From Bacteroidia bacterium (GTDB lineage Bacteria > Bacteroidota > Bacteroidia > Bacteroidales > Prolixibacteraceae), in the NCBI GenBank assembly GCA_026391315.1, contig JAPLDT010000014.1:62001-126000 (forward strand): 64,000 nucleotides of DNA, read 5' to 3'. Of this stretch, positions 33,862 to 43,874 are shown one piece after another. The position numbers were made by a program, and so were the translations under genes. Below the pieces are notes generated by a model, which was not told the origin of the DNA, made no database searches, and saw only the letters and a list, made by a program, of their open reading frames with translations. The first letter of the stretch is position 1; each line of letters begins with the position of its first letter.

Positions 33862-36603
33862 TTAGAACTTTATAGAGATTGAAATATTGGGGGTAATTCC
33901 CAAATAGCTGATATCGCTTTCCAATATCACACTGTCGACCAGTTGAAACTGCCTGGAATTAACATTGATCCGGTTGTAAAGATTGAAAACGGATAAGCTC
34001 AGCGAATTGAGCTTTCCTTTCCGGTTGAAAAGATCGAAACGGTACGAAGCTGCAACATCCAGCCTGTGGTAATCCGGCAAACGGTATGAATTTTTGTCGC
34101 TGACCGAATAAAATGCAGCCGTAGTACCATCAATCATTTTGAGTGTATATCCACCCAATGGTGCGGTGAAGGGTCTTCCGGTAGCAAAGATCCAGGAGGC
34201 GGAAAAATCAAAGTTGCCAAATTTGTAAATGCCCACCATCTTTAGTTCATGGGTAACATCCTGGCTGGCGTAAAAATACTTGGCCGACTGAAGCGGAAAC
34301 CTGTTTTTAACCTCTCCCAGCGAGTAACAAATCCAACCGTTAAAGTTACCTGCTTTTTTCTGTGCAAGCAATTCCATACCAATGGCATAGCCATCGCCTG
34401 TAAAGAACTGTTCGGTCGATTGAACACTGCTGCCCGGTTGTGGTATTGATCTGTAACGCATGGAGTACTCTGTCACATTGTTGTTGCGTTTGTAGTATCC
34501 TTCTGCACTGAAAAGATAATCGGCAAGATCATAATTGAGTCCCATGTTGAAGTGAAGGGAAGAGCTCACCGGAATCTCTTTCCCGTTGGAGAGGATCCAG
34601 AAATCCCTGTTTCCCGACATGACATCCTCTCTGACTACCCTGTTGGCAAACTGGTAATAGAGGCCTGTTGCACCATTGACAGTTACTTTGGGAGTTATTT
34701 GGTAACTGGCATTGAGGCGCGGTTCGGGATAAAATTTGCCGGTAGCGCTGAAATAATTTAACCGAAGGCCTGGAGTAACTGTCAGCAGATTGTTCATGAA
34801 CACCATTTTATCCTGAAGGTAAAATCCGGCGATGGCGGCTTTAATATCTTTATTCAGGATGGTCAGGGTGTCGTTTTGTTGGTATTTGTAATCAATGCCA
34901 TACCAGGTGCCAAAACCACCAAAATCCAGGATGTTTTTGTCGTCAATGACATATTTCCAGTCGTTTTTGAAACTGAGGTCGATCAGGTTGTTATCCTCCA
35001 AAATTCCGCTTTTCATAATGGTCGATACGCCATCCACATCGACGGTAATGGAACGCCTTTCGTCACGGGTACTGTAATAATCAGAGAAACTTACCAGAAG
35101 ATTGGAGGTCAGTGTCTCATTTATTTTCCGGGTCCATTTGGTGCTGGCCCCGATGTTACCGTATCGGGTAAAATCGGTGTTGCTTATGGAGATATTCCCA
35201 TTGGCAGCTAAACCACCTCCTCCCGGAGGAGCTCCACCACCCTCCCGTCGGCGGAACTGAGGTGAATTATCCAGGTAATCTGTTCCGTTAAAAATACTTA
35301 GAGAGAGCACATCCTTGGGCGTCGCCTTGAAGGTTATTTTTCCATTCAGATCGTAAAAATAGGAGCTTTTGCCGGAGCTTCTGCCACCCATCATAAAGGG
35401 TCCGGAACTGCCTGTGGCGCTTTTGTTTAAAGCACTGATCTTATCATACAGGTATCCCTGGTAAGATCTTCTGAAGGCAAAGAGGGAGGTAACTCGATCG
35501 CCCACAGGTACTTCAACATAAGCGTTAGTGCTCAGCAGGCTAACCTCCGCACCGACAGTCGCTTTCTTTGCGTTTCCGTCTTTACCGGTAATCTCTGTTA
35601 CACTGGAAAGCCTTCCGCCAAATTTCGAATCAAAGCCTCCTTTGTGCAACTGTACATCTTTGATGGCATTGGAGTTGAAAGCGCTGTAAAAACCATAAAG
35701 ATGATCCACGTTGTAAACCGTGAATCCATCGTACAAAATCAGGTTTTGATCGGGAGTTCCGCCCCGGACATACATCCCTGCCGAACCTTCATTGGATGCG
35801 CTGACACCCGGCATCAGCTGGAATCCGCGCATGATATCCTTTTCACCGATATTGGGAAGGACTTTCAGGGCTACCGGCGACATCTTGATATTCTGTTCAA
35901 TGGTTGATTGCTGCAATGCCTTGTCATCTTTTCGCCCTGTGACAAATACTTCGGAGATGCCTACACTTTGCAGATTCAGTTCGACCAGCAGCGATGAATT
36001 TTCTTTTTGCGGTTGCAGTTCAATGCGTTTGGTGTGGTATCCGATATAGGTAACCACAATGACCGCCGTATCGGCGGGAACCTTCTCCAGGGCGAAATGG
36101 CCATTCTGGTCACTGGTAACCCCTCTGGTAGTTCCCTCTATCCTGATGGTTGCAAATGGAATTCTTTCGCCATTGGCGCTGTCCACAATCTCACCGGATA
36201 ACAGGAAATTTCGTTTTACCGGCACAAGTCCTTTCCTGGACAGCAGTTTTTCTGATTTGACAATCTCCTTTTTCAGGATCAATTGATCCAGCTGTTTTTT
36301 GTCGCTTGCGATGTAAATGAAGCCATCTTTCCCTACCAGTGTAACCATGTCCCAGGAAGAGGAGCACATTTTCAGTACGCCACTCACCGTCTTCTCATTG
36401 TCGGTCATTAGGGAGGTTTTGTACTGCGAGAGGGTAGCCTGGTCGTAAATAAACCGAATGTTTAAATCTTTTCCCATTTCATCCAGGATTTCATCAAGTT
36501 GGCCGATGTAATTTTTTTGGAGCCTGAAATTTTCGACTGTTTGGGCCAGCGAAAGGGCAGGAATGAGAAGGATAATCAGAACTGGAATGAGTTGTTTCAT
36601 CAT
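33862..36603 (-). CDS. TonB-dependent outer-membrane receptor with N-terminal CarboxypepD-like domain
   Basis: A 913-residue protein with a signal peptide (about residues 1-20). An STN-like segment spans about 25-105, and a carboxypeptidase-regulatory beta-sandwich about 133-205 (LLSGEIVDSANGERIPFATIRIEGT). The plug is about 250-345 (GMYVRGGTPDQNLILYDGFTVYN), and a 22-strand-type barrel ends in NISISIKF, the usual terminal Phe. It should import a bulky substrate (glycan, peptide or chelate) with TonB energy. The DUF4249 and FISUMP lipoproteins follow on the same transcript; no SusD-like protein and no ECF sigma/anti-sigma pair are next to it, so it is not a classical SusCD pair. The Gly-rich insertion GGGAPPGGGGL (about 465-475) is an exposed loop. 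The substrate is not evident. Confidence 0.94.
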   Translation of the reverse strand: MMKQLIPVLIILLIPALSLAQTVENFRLQKNYIGQLDEILDEMGKDLNIRFIYDQATLSQYKTSLMTDNEKTVSGVLKMCSSSWDMVTLVGKDGFIYIASDKKQLDQLILKKEIVKSEKLLSRKGLVPVKRNFLLSGEIVDSANGERIPFATIRIEGTTRGVTSDQNGHFALEKVPADTAVIVVTYIGYHTKRIELQPQKENSSLLVELNLQSVGISEVFVTGRKDDKALQQSTIEQNIKMSPVALKVLPNIGEKDIMRGFQLMPGVSASNEGSAGMYVRGGTPDQNLILYDGFTVYNVDHLYGFYSAFNSNAIKDVQLHKGGFDSKFGGRLSSVTEITGKDGNAKKATVGAEVSLLSTNAYVEVPVGDRVTSLFAFRRSYQGYLYDKISALNKSATGSSGPFMMGGRSSGKSSYFYDLNGKITFKATPKDVLSLSIFNGTDYLDNSPQFRRREGGGAPPGGGGLAANGNISISNTDFTRYGNIGASTKWTRKINETLTSNLLVSFSDYYSTRDERRSITVDVDGVSTIMKSGILEDNNLIDLSFKNDWKYVIDDKNILDFGGFGTWYGIDYKYQQNDTLTILNKDIKAAIAGFYLQDKMVFMNNLLTVTPGLRLNYFSATGKFYPEPRLNASYQITPKVTVNGATGLYYQFANRVVREDVMSGNRDFWILSNGKEIPVSSSLHFNMGLNYDLADYLFSAEGYYKRNNNVTEYSMRYRSIPQPGSSVQSTEQFFTGDGYAIGMELLAQKKAGNFNGWICYSLGEVKNRFPLQSAKYFYASQDVTHELKMVGIYKFGNFDFSASWIFATGRPFTAPLGGYTLKMIDGTTAAFYSVSDKNSYRLPDYHRLDVAASYRFDLFNRKGKLNSLSLSVFNLYNRINVNSRQFQLVDSVILESDISYLGITPNISISIKF

Positions 36604-36867
36604 AAACCCGGATTTTACTATGAGTTTCCTTCTTGGATTTTAACCTTCAAAACCCCATGCTATTTGGTAGCAGGAACCATTCTGAAAGTTAACCGGCTGA
36701 AACTATTTAAATGGAAAATCCGAAAAAATAAATTTCAATGAATAGGTCTGTTACATCAACCAAATGGATTGGAATTACCATGATTGATTAAAATCACTGC
36801 AATTTTCGGGTTTGTTGAAGATTTTACTGATTTGGTGGGATCCGGGAGCTAAATATTCGGTATTTCT

Positions 36868-39324
36868 TTAGTCATCATCTCCATCTCCCTGCTTTTCTGA
36901 TGTGAAGAAAGCCGCATGGACCGGAGCGGGGCAGGGGCTGCTCAACCCATGGACCGCTGCCCAGATCACCTCATTGAACAGCGCATCTGGTATTCTGTCC
37001 TCCTTGCTGAAATCGAATTTCTCGCTCAGTTTGGAAAGTCTGTTTTGCTCCTTGTTCTTCAGGTTCAAATCGGTCTGGTTGGGTACCGACTTGAACGGCG
37101 GATGGTTGGCCGTTGAGTTAAAGCACCTCCACATCGGTTCAGCGGCGGCATCATATTGGCTCATTGGAGGTAAGCCCAGGATCAGCTCGATGGTTCGCAG
37201 CGCCGAACTGGTCGAATACATGGTATGATCGACATAACCCTGTTTCACAAACCCTCCTGCAACGTAAGTGGTCGAACGGTGTGCATCCACATGGTCCGGA
37301 CCGTTTTGCGCATCGTCTTCCAGGATGATGATGACGCTTTCTTTCCAGATCGGCGATTTGCTGAGGTATTCAACAAAAAGTCCGCAGGCCAGGTCATTGT
37401 CTGCATTGTGTGCTTTGGGTGTTGGCTTTCCAACCCTGAGACCCTCGGTATGGTCGTTCGCGAATCTGATGGTGCTCAATCGCGGCGCCTTGCCTGCTGC
37501 CAGCAAAGTTTCGAAATCTTTTTTCCACATATAAAACCGTGAGGTGTCGCGGATCGTTAGTTCAAATCCGGTATAATTAGGACAAATATGATCGGTCAAA
37601 ACAGGGATATTGGCAGTAAATGTATCAGAAACAAACTCCCCGTAAGTTCGGAAAGAGATACCATAACGGTTGCAGTAATCCCAAAGGAAACCGTTTTTGT
37701 TGTCGGCAGTTTTTCGTTCACCCTCTCCGGGGTAAGAACCTCCGCGACCTCCATAACTGCTGGGCCAGTTTTTCTCCAGGTAGTCCGTTGCATATGCTCC
37801 CATGGTCCAGTTGTGACCATCCGCACTCACCTCGCCATCGACATAAAAATTGTCGAGCAGGACAAACTCTTTCGCGATTTTGTGAAGGTTGGGCGTTACT
37901 TTTTCTCCGAATAGTACCAGTCGCGGATCTCCGTTCCCCTCAGGAATATCACCAAGTACCTGGTCGTAAGTCCTGTTCTCCTTGATCACATAAAACACAT
38001 ATTTTATGGGTGAGAGATCGCCTACCCTTGACGGAATGGGATTGCCTTTTTCGCCATTGCTAACCATCTCCTTCTCTTTTGAATAGGGAGTGTTTTTGTA
38101 GACAAGCTGCGAGTAAAGAGCCATTTTATTCACATCGGGTGTTGGAATGGCCTCAAGCGTTCCCGTAAACAATCCCCCGATGTACTGGACCTTGGTCTTT
38201 TGCAAATCGGCATGACGGGCAACAGCTTCATCCTTGCTCACCGGACTAGGTCCGTCAGGATTTGGTTTGGAGGTTAGCCCTTTGCCATTGGTGACGTAGA
38301 TGGTATTTTTTATCACGCGAACACAGGTTGGATACCATCCGGTAGGAATAAACCCTTTGCTTTTGCTGTAACCAGGATTGCTCACATCGAAAACTGCCAG
38401 ACAATTGTTGTCGGCATTCGCGATGTAAAGTGTTTTCTCATCATCACTCAGCGCCAGACTGTTGGCGGTAGAACCGGTTGGGGAGTTGGGATAAAGCGCG
38501 GAATTCAAAATCTCGACCACCCTGTTTTTTTCGGTGGATATGACCGAGACTGAATTGTCATTGGCATTGCTCACAAAAAGGTACTTCCCATTGCGTGAGA
38601 TGCAAAGGTCATTTGGGTTGTCGCCTACCGGGATAGATCCTTTAATCTGCTGCGTATCGGTGTCAAATAGAACTACTTTGTCGCAGCCCCAGCAAGAAAT
38701 GTAGAGAGTTTTGTTGTCATTGGAAAGCAGGCAGGTGTACCCTTCGCCTCCCAGTTGTATTTGATTTTTTATCTTTTTCGCTTTTAGGTCGTAGACATAG
38801 AGCGAATTGTCCTCTTTCGTTACGGTATAAAGCAACTGCTGCTTGTCGTCAATGGCAATACCTGCAATCGAAATTTTCACTGGCCACGGCTTGCCGAAAA
38901 CCAGGGTGTCGTGAGGCACGATCTTGTTGTTATTGATCTGGTACCGCATGATCCAGTTGTCATTTCCACCAGAGGCGAACAAATATTTGCCATCTTTCGA
39001 GAAAGTTAGTCCCAGCCATCCCTTGGCGATGATGACAGAGTCGAGCAGCTGCATCTTTTCGGCATCGATCAGGTGGATGCTTTGGTCGCTCTGACCGTTG
39101 TTGGTCACTGCAATCAGCTTTCCGGAAGGGGAAATGGCCATATTGAGCGGTAAATCACCCACCGGCAACATTTTGCCAACGGGGGTCAATTTCCATCCGT
39201 TGGGCAGCGACACCCGGCTGGATTCAAGCTCTTTCAGCGTTTGGCTTTTTACCTGCAAGGCGACAAACATCAGCAATGCCGCACCCAAAACGGTAAGTGA
39301 AAATTTTACTTTTGAAGTTATCAT
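36868..39324 (-). CDS. YncE-like beta-propeller fused to phosphoesterase / alkaline-phosphatase-like domain
   Basis: An 818-residue secreted protein with a signal peptide (about residues 1-28). The N-terminal half (about 45-345) is a beta-propeller of YVTN-type blades (GKLIAVTNNGQSDQSIHLID, GKYLFVSNANDNSVSVIS, EKTLYIANADNNCLAVFD). The second half (about 435-760) is a phosphoesterase of the PF04185 type: KENRTYDQVLGDIPEGNGDP, SADGHNWTMGAYATDY, TIRFANDHT and LEDDAQNGPDHVDAHR. Such fusions are common in Bacteroidota; they may hydrolyse phosphoesters or phospholipids at the cell surface, with the propeller binding the substrate or a partner. The fusion is intact. No operon partner is close; a gap of more than 430 bp with repeats follows upstream. 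Confidence 0.9.
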   Translation of the reverse strand: MITSKVKFSLTVLGAALLMFVALQVKSQTLKELESSRVSLPNGWKLTPVGKMLPVGDLPLNMAISPSGKLIAVTNNGQSDQSIHLIDAEKMQLLDSVIIAKGWLGLTFSKDGKYLFASGGNDNWIMRYQINNNKIVPHDTLVFGKPWPVKISIAGIAIDDKQQLLYTVTKEDNSLYVYDLKAKKIKNQIQLGGEGYTCLLSNDNKTLYISCWGCDKVVLFDTDTQQIKGSIPVGDNPNDLCISRNGKYLFVSNANDNSVSVISTEKNRVVEILNSALYPNSPTGSTANSLALSDDEKTLYIANADNNCLAVFDVSNPGYSKSKGFIPTGWYPTCVRVIKNTIYVTNGKGLTSKPNPDGPSPVSKDEAVARHADLQKTKVQYIGGLFTGTLEAIPTPDVNKMALYSQLVYKNTPYSKEKEMVSNGEKGNPIPSRVGDLSPIKYVFYVIKENRTYDQVLGDIPEGNGDPRLVLFGEKVTPNLHKIAKEFVLLDNFYVDGEVSADGHNWTMGAYATDYLEKNWPSSYGGRGGSYPGEGERKTADNKNGFLWDYCNRYGISFRTYGEFVSDTFTANIPVLTDHICPNYTGFELTIRDTSRFYMWKKDFETLLAAGKAPRLSTIRFANDHTEGLRVGKPTPKAHNADNDLACGLFVEYLSKSPIWKESVIIILEDDAQNGPDHVDAHRSTTYVAGGFVKQGYVDHTMYSTSSALRTIELILGLPPMSQYDAAAEPMWRCFNSTANHPPFKSVPNQTDLNLKNKEQNRLSKLSEKFDFSKEDRIPDALFNEVIWAAVHGLSSPCPAPVHAAFFTSEKQGDGDDD

Positions 39325-39434
39325 TGGATTTTTTTTGTAGTTGTTAATAAGATAGCAGTACGTTTTTTCGACTTTTATGTTGCCCTAAAGTTCGGTAAAT
39401 GTTTCCAATAATCAAACGATGTTTGTCATGTGTT

Positions 39435-39774
39435 CCTTCCGTCTGAAATGGGAATTGGTTCATTTTTTTTTGGGATCACTCGCAGACGGTTCTTTCAATT
39501 AACATTATTTCTACCAATATGTCGCCGCTAGTGCGGCTTGATTTATTGGGATGCAACATGGAAGCAGAAGATCCGAATAGTGAATATTGTTTGGTGCATA
39601 TTATTTTTTAGACCACTAATTTGAGCCTGCCCGAATCCAGCCGCATTAGCGGCGACATATTGGTAGCCCGGGGTAAAGCGACGAAGGAGCGACACCCCGG
39701 GTCGCGGATGCATTAAAGAAACCGTCTGCGATCTAATCTTCGGGTGAGTACCGATGCTATTTTCAGACGGAAGG
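39435..39774. mobile_element. Nested inverted-repeat element (MITE/REP-like), about 340 bp, at the end of a truncated rhuM
   Basis: Three concentric inverted repeats are seen. The outer pair is CCTTCCGTCTGAAA (39435-39448) and its exact complement at 39761-39774. The middle pair is TCGCAGACGGTT (39480-39491 and 39720-39731). The inner pair is a 28-mer starting CTACCAATATGTCGCCGCTA (39511-39538, complement at 39640-39667, one mismatch). Inside the right half lies CCCGGGGT ... ACCCCGGG with a GCGACGAAGGAGCGAC loop. It codes for nothing. The rhuM frame ends inside its outer arm, so insertion of the element is a good explanation of that truncation. I see no transposase in the window. Confidence 0.75.
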
Positions 39775-40278
39775 AGTCAATCCCATAGTCCATGGACCAA
39801 TACTAAATTTATAAATGTCTTTGATTTTCTGATAGAAAAACCGTTCCGAAAGGCGTATTTCCCGAATGCGTTCCTGCAATTCGGTGAAGTAAGTCATGGA
39901 GCTGCCCGACTTAAAACGGTCATCGTTCAGGGCGAAGCCTTTAATAATATATTCCTTAAGCCGTTGCGTAGCCCAAATACGAAACTGCGTACCTTGGAGT
40001 GATTTCACTCGGTAACCTACCGAAATAATAACGTCTAAACTGTAATATTTAAAGGCCTTTTGCTGAAATTCGGAAATTCCGAATTTCTTCATTGTACTGG
40101 CTTCCACCAACTCATTTTCCTCATATACATTCTTGATATGCTCTTTGATGGTGGACTTTGATTTTCCAAAAAGTGCAGCCATTTGGTCTTGCGTAAGCCA
40201 AACGGTCTCTTCCTCGAGGCGAACATCAATTTTGATATTGCCATCGGGGTTTTGGTAGATAAGGATTTCGCTGTTCAT
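39763..40278 (-). pseudogene. RhuM-family protein, C-terminally truncated
   Basis: The 171 residues match the N-terminal half of RhuM (virulence-associated RhuM) proteins: SEILIYQNPDGNIKIDVRLEEETVWLTQDQMAALFGKSKSTI, then GTQFRIWATQRLKEYIIKGF and YFTELQERIREIR. RhuM-type proteins are usually about 330 residues. Here the typical IKDIY-x-x-S-I-D-Y-D-P junction changes to IKDIYKFSIGPWTMGLTPSV and stops, and the final codons read into the outer arm of an inverted-repeat element. The remaining residues are missing, so it is probably non-functional or a short DNA-binding remnant. RhuM genes are often found in accessory and defence regions, which fits the surrounding island. Confidence 0.8.
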
Positions 40279-40353
40279 GGTTTCTCTATTTTATTCCGTT
40301 GAACTTTGTTTATCATATCGTTATTGTAATCTGAGATTTTTGTCATTTTCAGC

Positions 40354-40378
40354 AGTTGTTTCCAAAATGGAAACAACT
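40354..40378. other. Perfect 10-bp-stem hairpin after metallophosphoesterase gene
   Basis: AGTTGTTTCC, loop AAAAT, GGAAACAACT lies 1 bp beyond the stop codon of the minus-strand metallophosphoesterase gene and 75 bp upstream of the rhuM start. No T-run follows on either strand, so it is not a textbook terminator; it may still stop or stabilise transcripts. Confidence 0.6.
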
Positions 40379-40379
40379 C

Positions 40380-41711
40380 TTAATAGCGCAATGAATCCTG
40401 GGCCATTTTCGTTACAACTTTGTTTTCGAAATTATAAAGTTTCACATAGGTTTGGGAAGATGCATCTGCTTTTTGTGGTGTGATGACCACAAAATTCAAA
40501 AATGTCAGGTCTTTGTTGTTATCAATCCATGTTCCGGAGTTCGCATAGATTGATTTTTGCCCGTTGTGGTTATTAAACGAACTAATTTTGGCAATATGGG
40601 AATGTCCGAATACGACGATTCTCTTATCGGAATTTGGATTGTCAAAGTATTGTATTTTTGCCTGATTGTCCGTTTCCGGACCGGAAGCGGCATTTGCAAT
40701 CGCCTGTGCCGCAGGGATTTTTATAGCCACATGGTTGAGTGTTTGTCTTTGGTCCCAGGTGTCTTGAATTCCCTTGTAAAGATTAACATTTAGTAATCCG
40801 CCTGCAGTCGTTTGATAGGGTAGCAGGTCATTGACAGAATCGGTTCCGGTGAATCCATTGATATTTGTTACAATGATTTTTTCGTCAAACTTATTTCTAA
40901 TTGTCAGATAATTGATTGCCCATTGCCAAACTTTCAAATAGACATACAATAAATTCTGGCTCTCACCGGCCGAGGGATTTGGAACGACAACCGGCAATAT
41001 ATCTCCTGCAGGCGGAAGATTTTGTGAAACATGAAGCGCCCCTATTCTCGTGAAAAAGTATCCGGGAGGCATGATGGTTCCTGGCGCTACATCCTGGTTG
41101 GAAAACTGGTCGGGTGCACAGAAAAAATTGTATCGGTGACCATGTTCAATGGCTATTTTGGGACAGTCGGCCGGCGAATAGGTGCCTAAGCCCAGTTGAG
41201 TGTCCCGCGCCTGATGGATTCCCGGAAGTACAAGGTTAACATTTGCCGGGGTTATTGTTAAATCGTGGTTCCCGGGTACATAAGTGACCAGGATTTTCCC
41301 ATCTTTTATGATATTGTTGAAGTCATTGATCACGCCTTTGTTGGTTTCGGCAATACGCAGTACAAAATCACGCTGGTCCTTTCCCTGGTAAGTGTCTATC
41401 GGGGCAGGCACAAACCACTCATCGAGCAGGTCCCCGGCGATCACAAGTTCCCTGACATTTGGGGCAACCCTGATTTTTTCTAGCAGCAGCGCCAGTGCCC
41501 CCAGGTTTTTGTTGCACTCCGCATAAGCGAGATCGGCGCCAAGATGAATATCGCTGATAACTACGATCATATTCCTTTCATTTCCGCCATTGGTGAAAGG
41601 ATTTATGCCCAAATCCGGTGGGTTATATGGATTTGATTGCCTGCATGAGGTAAGCAAACTTAACAACGACACTACAATAATCGCACTTACAATAAGTATT
41701 GAATTTTTCAT
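40380..41711 (-). CDS. Metallophosphoesterase lipoprotein
   Basis: A 443-residue lipoprotein (lipobox LLTSC, Cys23). Calcineurin-like phosphoesterase motifs are in order: Asp54-x-His56 (VVISDIHLGAD), Gly-Asp94 (VIAGDLLDEW), Gly-Asn148-His149-Asp150 (YVPGNHDLT), the His of AIEHGHRYN and the C-terminal GHSH (VVFGHSHIAKI). All metal-binding residues are present, so the two-metal centre should be active. The substrate is not readable; nucleotides, phospholipids and phosphodiesters are all possible. It is attached to a membrane, most likely facing the periplasm. It stands alone inside the accessory island, with a hairpin downstream, and its base composition looks closer to the chromosome than to the AT-rich helicase genes next to it. 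Confidence 0.9.
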   Translation of the reverse strand: MKNSILIVSAIIVVSLLSLLTSCRQSNPYNPPDLGINPFTNGGNERNMIVVISDIHLGADLAYAECNKNLGALALLLEKIRVAPNVRELVIAGDLLDEWFVPAPIDTYQGKDQRDFVLRIAETNKGVINDFNNIIKDGKILVTYVPGNHDLTITPANVNLVLPGIHQARDTQLGLGTYSPADCPKIAIEHGHRYNFFCAPDQFSNQDVAPGTIMPPGYFFTRIGALHVSQNLPPAGDILPVVVPNPSAGESQNLLYVYLKVWQWAINYLTIRNKFDEKIIVTNINGFTGTDSVNDLLPYQTTAGGLLNVNLYKGIQDTWDQRQTLNHVAIKIPAAQAIANAASGPETDNQAKIQYFDNPNSDKRIVVFGHSHIAKISSFNNHNGQKSIYANSGTWIDNNKDLTFLNFVVITPQKADASSQTYVKLYNFENKVVTKMAQDSLRY

Positions 41712-41968
41712 TTTGCCTGCTTTTTATCTTGCCATACTCATGCAGCTTTTTTTTACCCGGAGTAGTTAATATTATTTTGATTACTGTTTCCTTTTAATAT
41801 GTTGGGTAACATTCTGCAGCTTCATGCATGGAGGGATTTAACCGATGAACTTCTTACGAATAGCTGTTTTTCAATTTACTAATATCCTGTTAATGAAGCA
41901 CCGAAACCAGACCTGCGGGTAGTTTGCTGTTATTGGCGGCTGCCTTATAATTCATCAGATGTTGTCCG

Positions 41969-43822
41969 TCAATTCTTTTCATTGTTACTTTGATTAAGTG
42001 ATTGTATTATTTGTTCTATCTGATGAAAGGCAATAATGCGTTTGTCTGAGATTATATCTTCTTTGCGCAGTTTTCTTTTCAAAGTAATTCCATTTAGTGT
42101 TCTGCACCTACTCAATGCAGTATAGATTTGTCCATTCACAAAGGCCCCTGTTCCAAGGTCAATAATTACATTGTCAAATGTTAAACCTTGGCTTTTATGT
42201 ATGGTAATTGCCCAGGCTAATTTTATTGGAAATTGTGTAAAAGTCCCAATTACTTCTGAAACAATTTTTCTGCTTTCTTTATCGTATTTATATTTTCTGT
42301 TTTCCCAAGTAACTTTTTCTAGCTTAAAAGTTGTGCCATTTTGCAATCTTACTTCAATCAAATCACTTGAAATGAAATCAACTTTTGCAATTGTACCGTT
42401 AACCCATCTTCCTCCTGCACTATCGTTCTTAATGAAAATTACTTGAGCATTTTTTTTCAATTCTAAAGTTTTTCCTGTTGGGTACCTATCCTCGCTAAAT
42501 TCTCCAGTAATTTCAGCTTCAAATTTGAATTTAGTATAATTCAACTCTAAAAGCTTTTTAGTATTTTCTGCGTTTGCAATTGCATTTGTCGCGGTGAGAT
42601 TAATTACAAATTCATCAATCTTGGGAGTGTAATTGGGATTGTATCTTTCGTTTAGTTTAGAAATTGTAGTATCAGTTGCTTGGCAAATTCTTACTTCATC
42701 TAATAGTTGAACAAATGGTAAATCGTCTTTCTGACGATGAGATTTTTTGAACTCAAAATATGTTGGACTAGTTTCTTTGTACGAATGTGAGTCAAAGAAA
42801 TATTCGCTGTTATACACATCAGAGAAAAGAAATTTTTCAACTTCATCAGTTGAATCAACAACAGGTGGTAATTGAAAAATATCTCCTACGAAAAGAAGTT
42901 GTTTGCCGCCAAACTTTTTATTTGGGTCTCCTCCATTTTTACGAAGTGAAAAGTCTATCGCTTCAAGAATATCGGAACGCAACATTGAAACCTCGTCAAT
43001 TAAAATGGTGTCAATCTTTTGAATGATTTTATATTTCTGTGTGAAATCCCGGAAGATTGTTATTTCATCATCTTCTGGCATCATTGGTTTTAATGGAAAA
43101 CGGAAAAAAGAATGTATTGTTTGTCCACCAACATTTATTGCTGCAATTCCAGTAAATGCAGTCATTAATACTTTCTTTTTTGTTTTTTGAGCAAAATAGT
43201 GAATGAAAGTAGATTTACCTGTTCCTGCTTTTCCTGTAATGAAGAAACTATTATTGCTGTTTTCAATTTTGTCAAAGAGGTCTTTTATGATTTTATCATT
43301 CTCGTAACCTTCCGGAAGATTTGTAATTTTTTTGTAAAGATCGGGAAGTTCTAAATCTTCAAATAAATTTAACTGTCCTCCGTGTATACTTTCTTCTGTT
43401 TCTATGCGAAGGAGAAAAAACAAGTCACCATTATTATCGTGATATGGATTAGCAACATTTAGGTCTGTTCCATAATGGGCAAGGGTCTTTAAGATGTAGT
43501 AGCACTTTTTTGTAAGCTTGGTAAAGTCATCAGGATATTTTTCAAGGTGTCTAAGGATTGCCTCCTTTCTGATTTTTATTCCGATGAAACTTAAATATTC
43601 AGTTAAGATTTCAATAGCAGAGTCTCTGTCGGTATCGTCACAAGAATTATAAAAGTGTGAAAAGTCATCAGGAAAATCTGACGGATAACTTTCGTCTTCC
43701 TTTCCATAAAAAAGTTGATGGGCATAATTACTCTTAAAAGTCCCTGTTCCCTTGTCAACAAGGGGCGACTTCTTGAAATTGTCAATCCATTTCTTTTCCA
43801 AGTTCCTCGTGGTAACAGGCAT
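41969..43822 (-). CDS. Pif1-like SF1 helicase, candidate conflict-system ATPase
   Basis: A 617-residue protein. Residues 1-165 hold an N-terminal region I do not recognise (the ESYPSDFPDDFSHFYNSCDD stretch and a helix-rich block). The helicase follows: Walker A GKAGTGKST (197-204), motif Ia TAFTGIAAINVGGQTIHSFF, Walker B LIDEVSM (Asp276-Glu277), motif III LLFVGDIFQLPPV, and near the C-terminus TIHKSQGLTFDNVIID and IYTALSRCR. This is the PIF1 branch of superfamily 1B, 5'-3' helicases acting on forked DNA, G-quadruplexes or RNA-DNA hybrids. It follows the DUF3825 gene on the same strand with a 52-bp gap. The two genes are visibly AT-richer than the flanks, which suggests horizontal transfer. 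Confidence 0.92.
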   Translation of the reverse strand: MPVTTRNLEKKWIDNFKKSPLVDKGTGTFKSNYAHQLFYGKEDESYPSDFPDDFSHFYNSCDDTDRDSAIEILTEYLSFIGIKIRKEAILRHLEKYPDDFTKLTKKCYYILKTLAHYGTDLNVANPYHDNNGDLFFLLRIETEESIHGGQLNLFEDLELPDLYKKITNLPEGYENDKIIKDLFDKIENSNNSFFITGKAGTGKSTFIHYFAQKTKKKVLMTAFTGIAAINVGGQTIHSFFRFPLKPMMPEDDEITIFRDFTQKYKIIQKIDTILIDEVSMLRSDILEAIDFSLRKNGGDPNKKFGGKQLLFVGDIFQLPPVVDSTDEVEKFLFSDVYNSEYFFDSHSYKETSPTYFEFKKSHRQKDDLPFVQLLDEVRICQATDTTISKLNERYNPNYTPKIDEFVINLTATNAIANAENTKKLLELNYTKFKFEAEITGEFSEDRYPTGKTLELKKNAQVIFIKNDSAGGRWVNGTIAKVDFISSDLIEVRLQNGTTFKLEKVTWENRKYKYDKESRKIVSEVIGTFTQFPIKLAWAITIHKSQGLTFDNVIIDLGTGAFVNGQIYTALSRCRTLNGITLKRKLRKEDIISDKRIIAFHQIEQIIQSLNQSNNEKN

Positions 43823-43874
43823 ACTGTTGGGTGATTAACTTTTCAAATAGCTCTTAGAGTAAATAAACTCAATT

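Noticed and set aside
40354..40378. Hairpin considered as a terminator for the metallophosphoesterase gene
   Set aside because: No T-run follows on either strand, so it was listed only as a hairpin.
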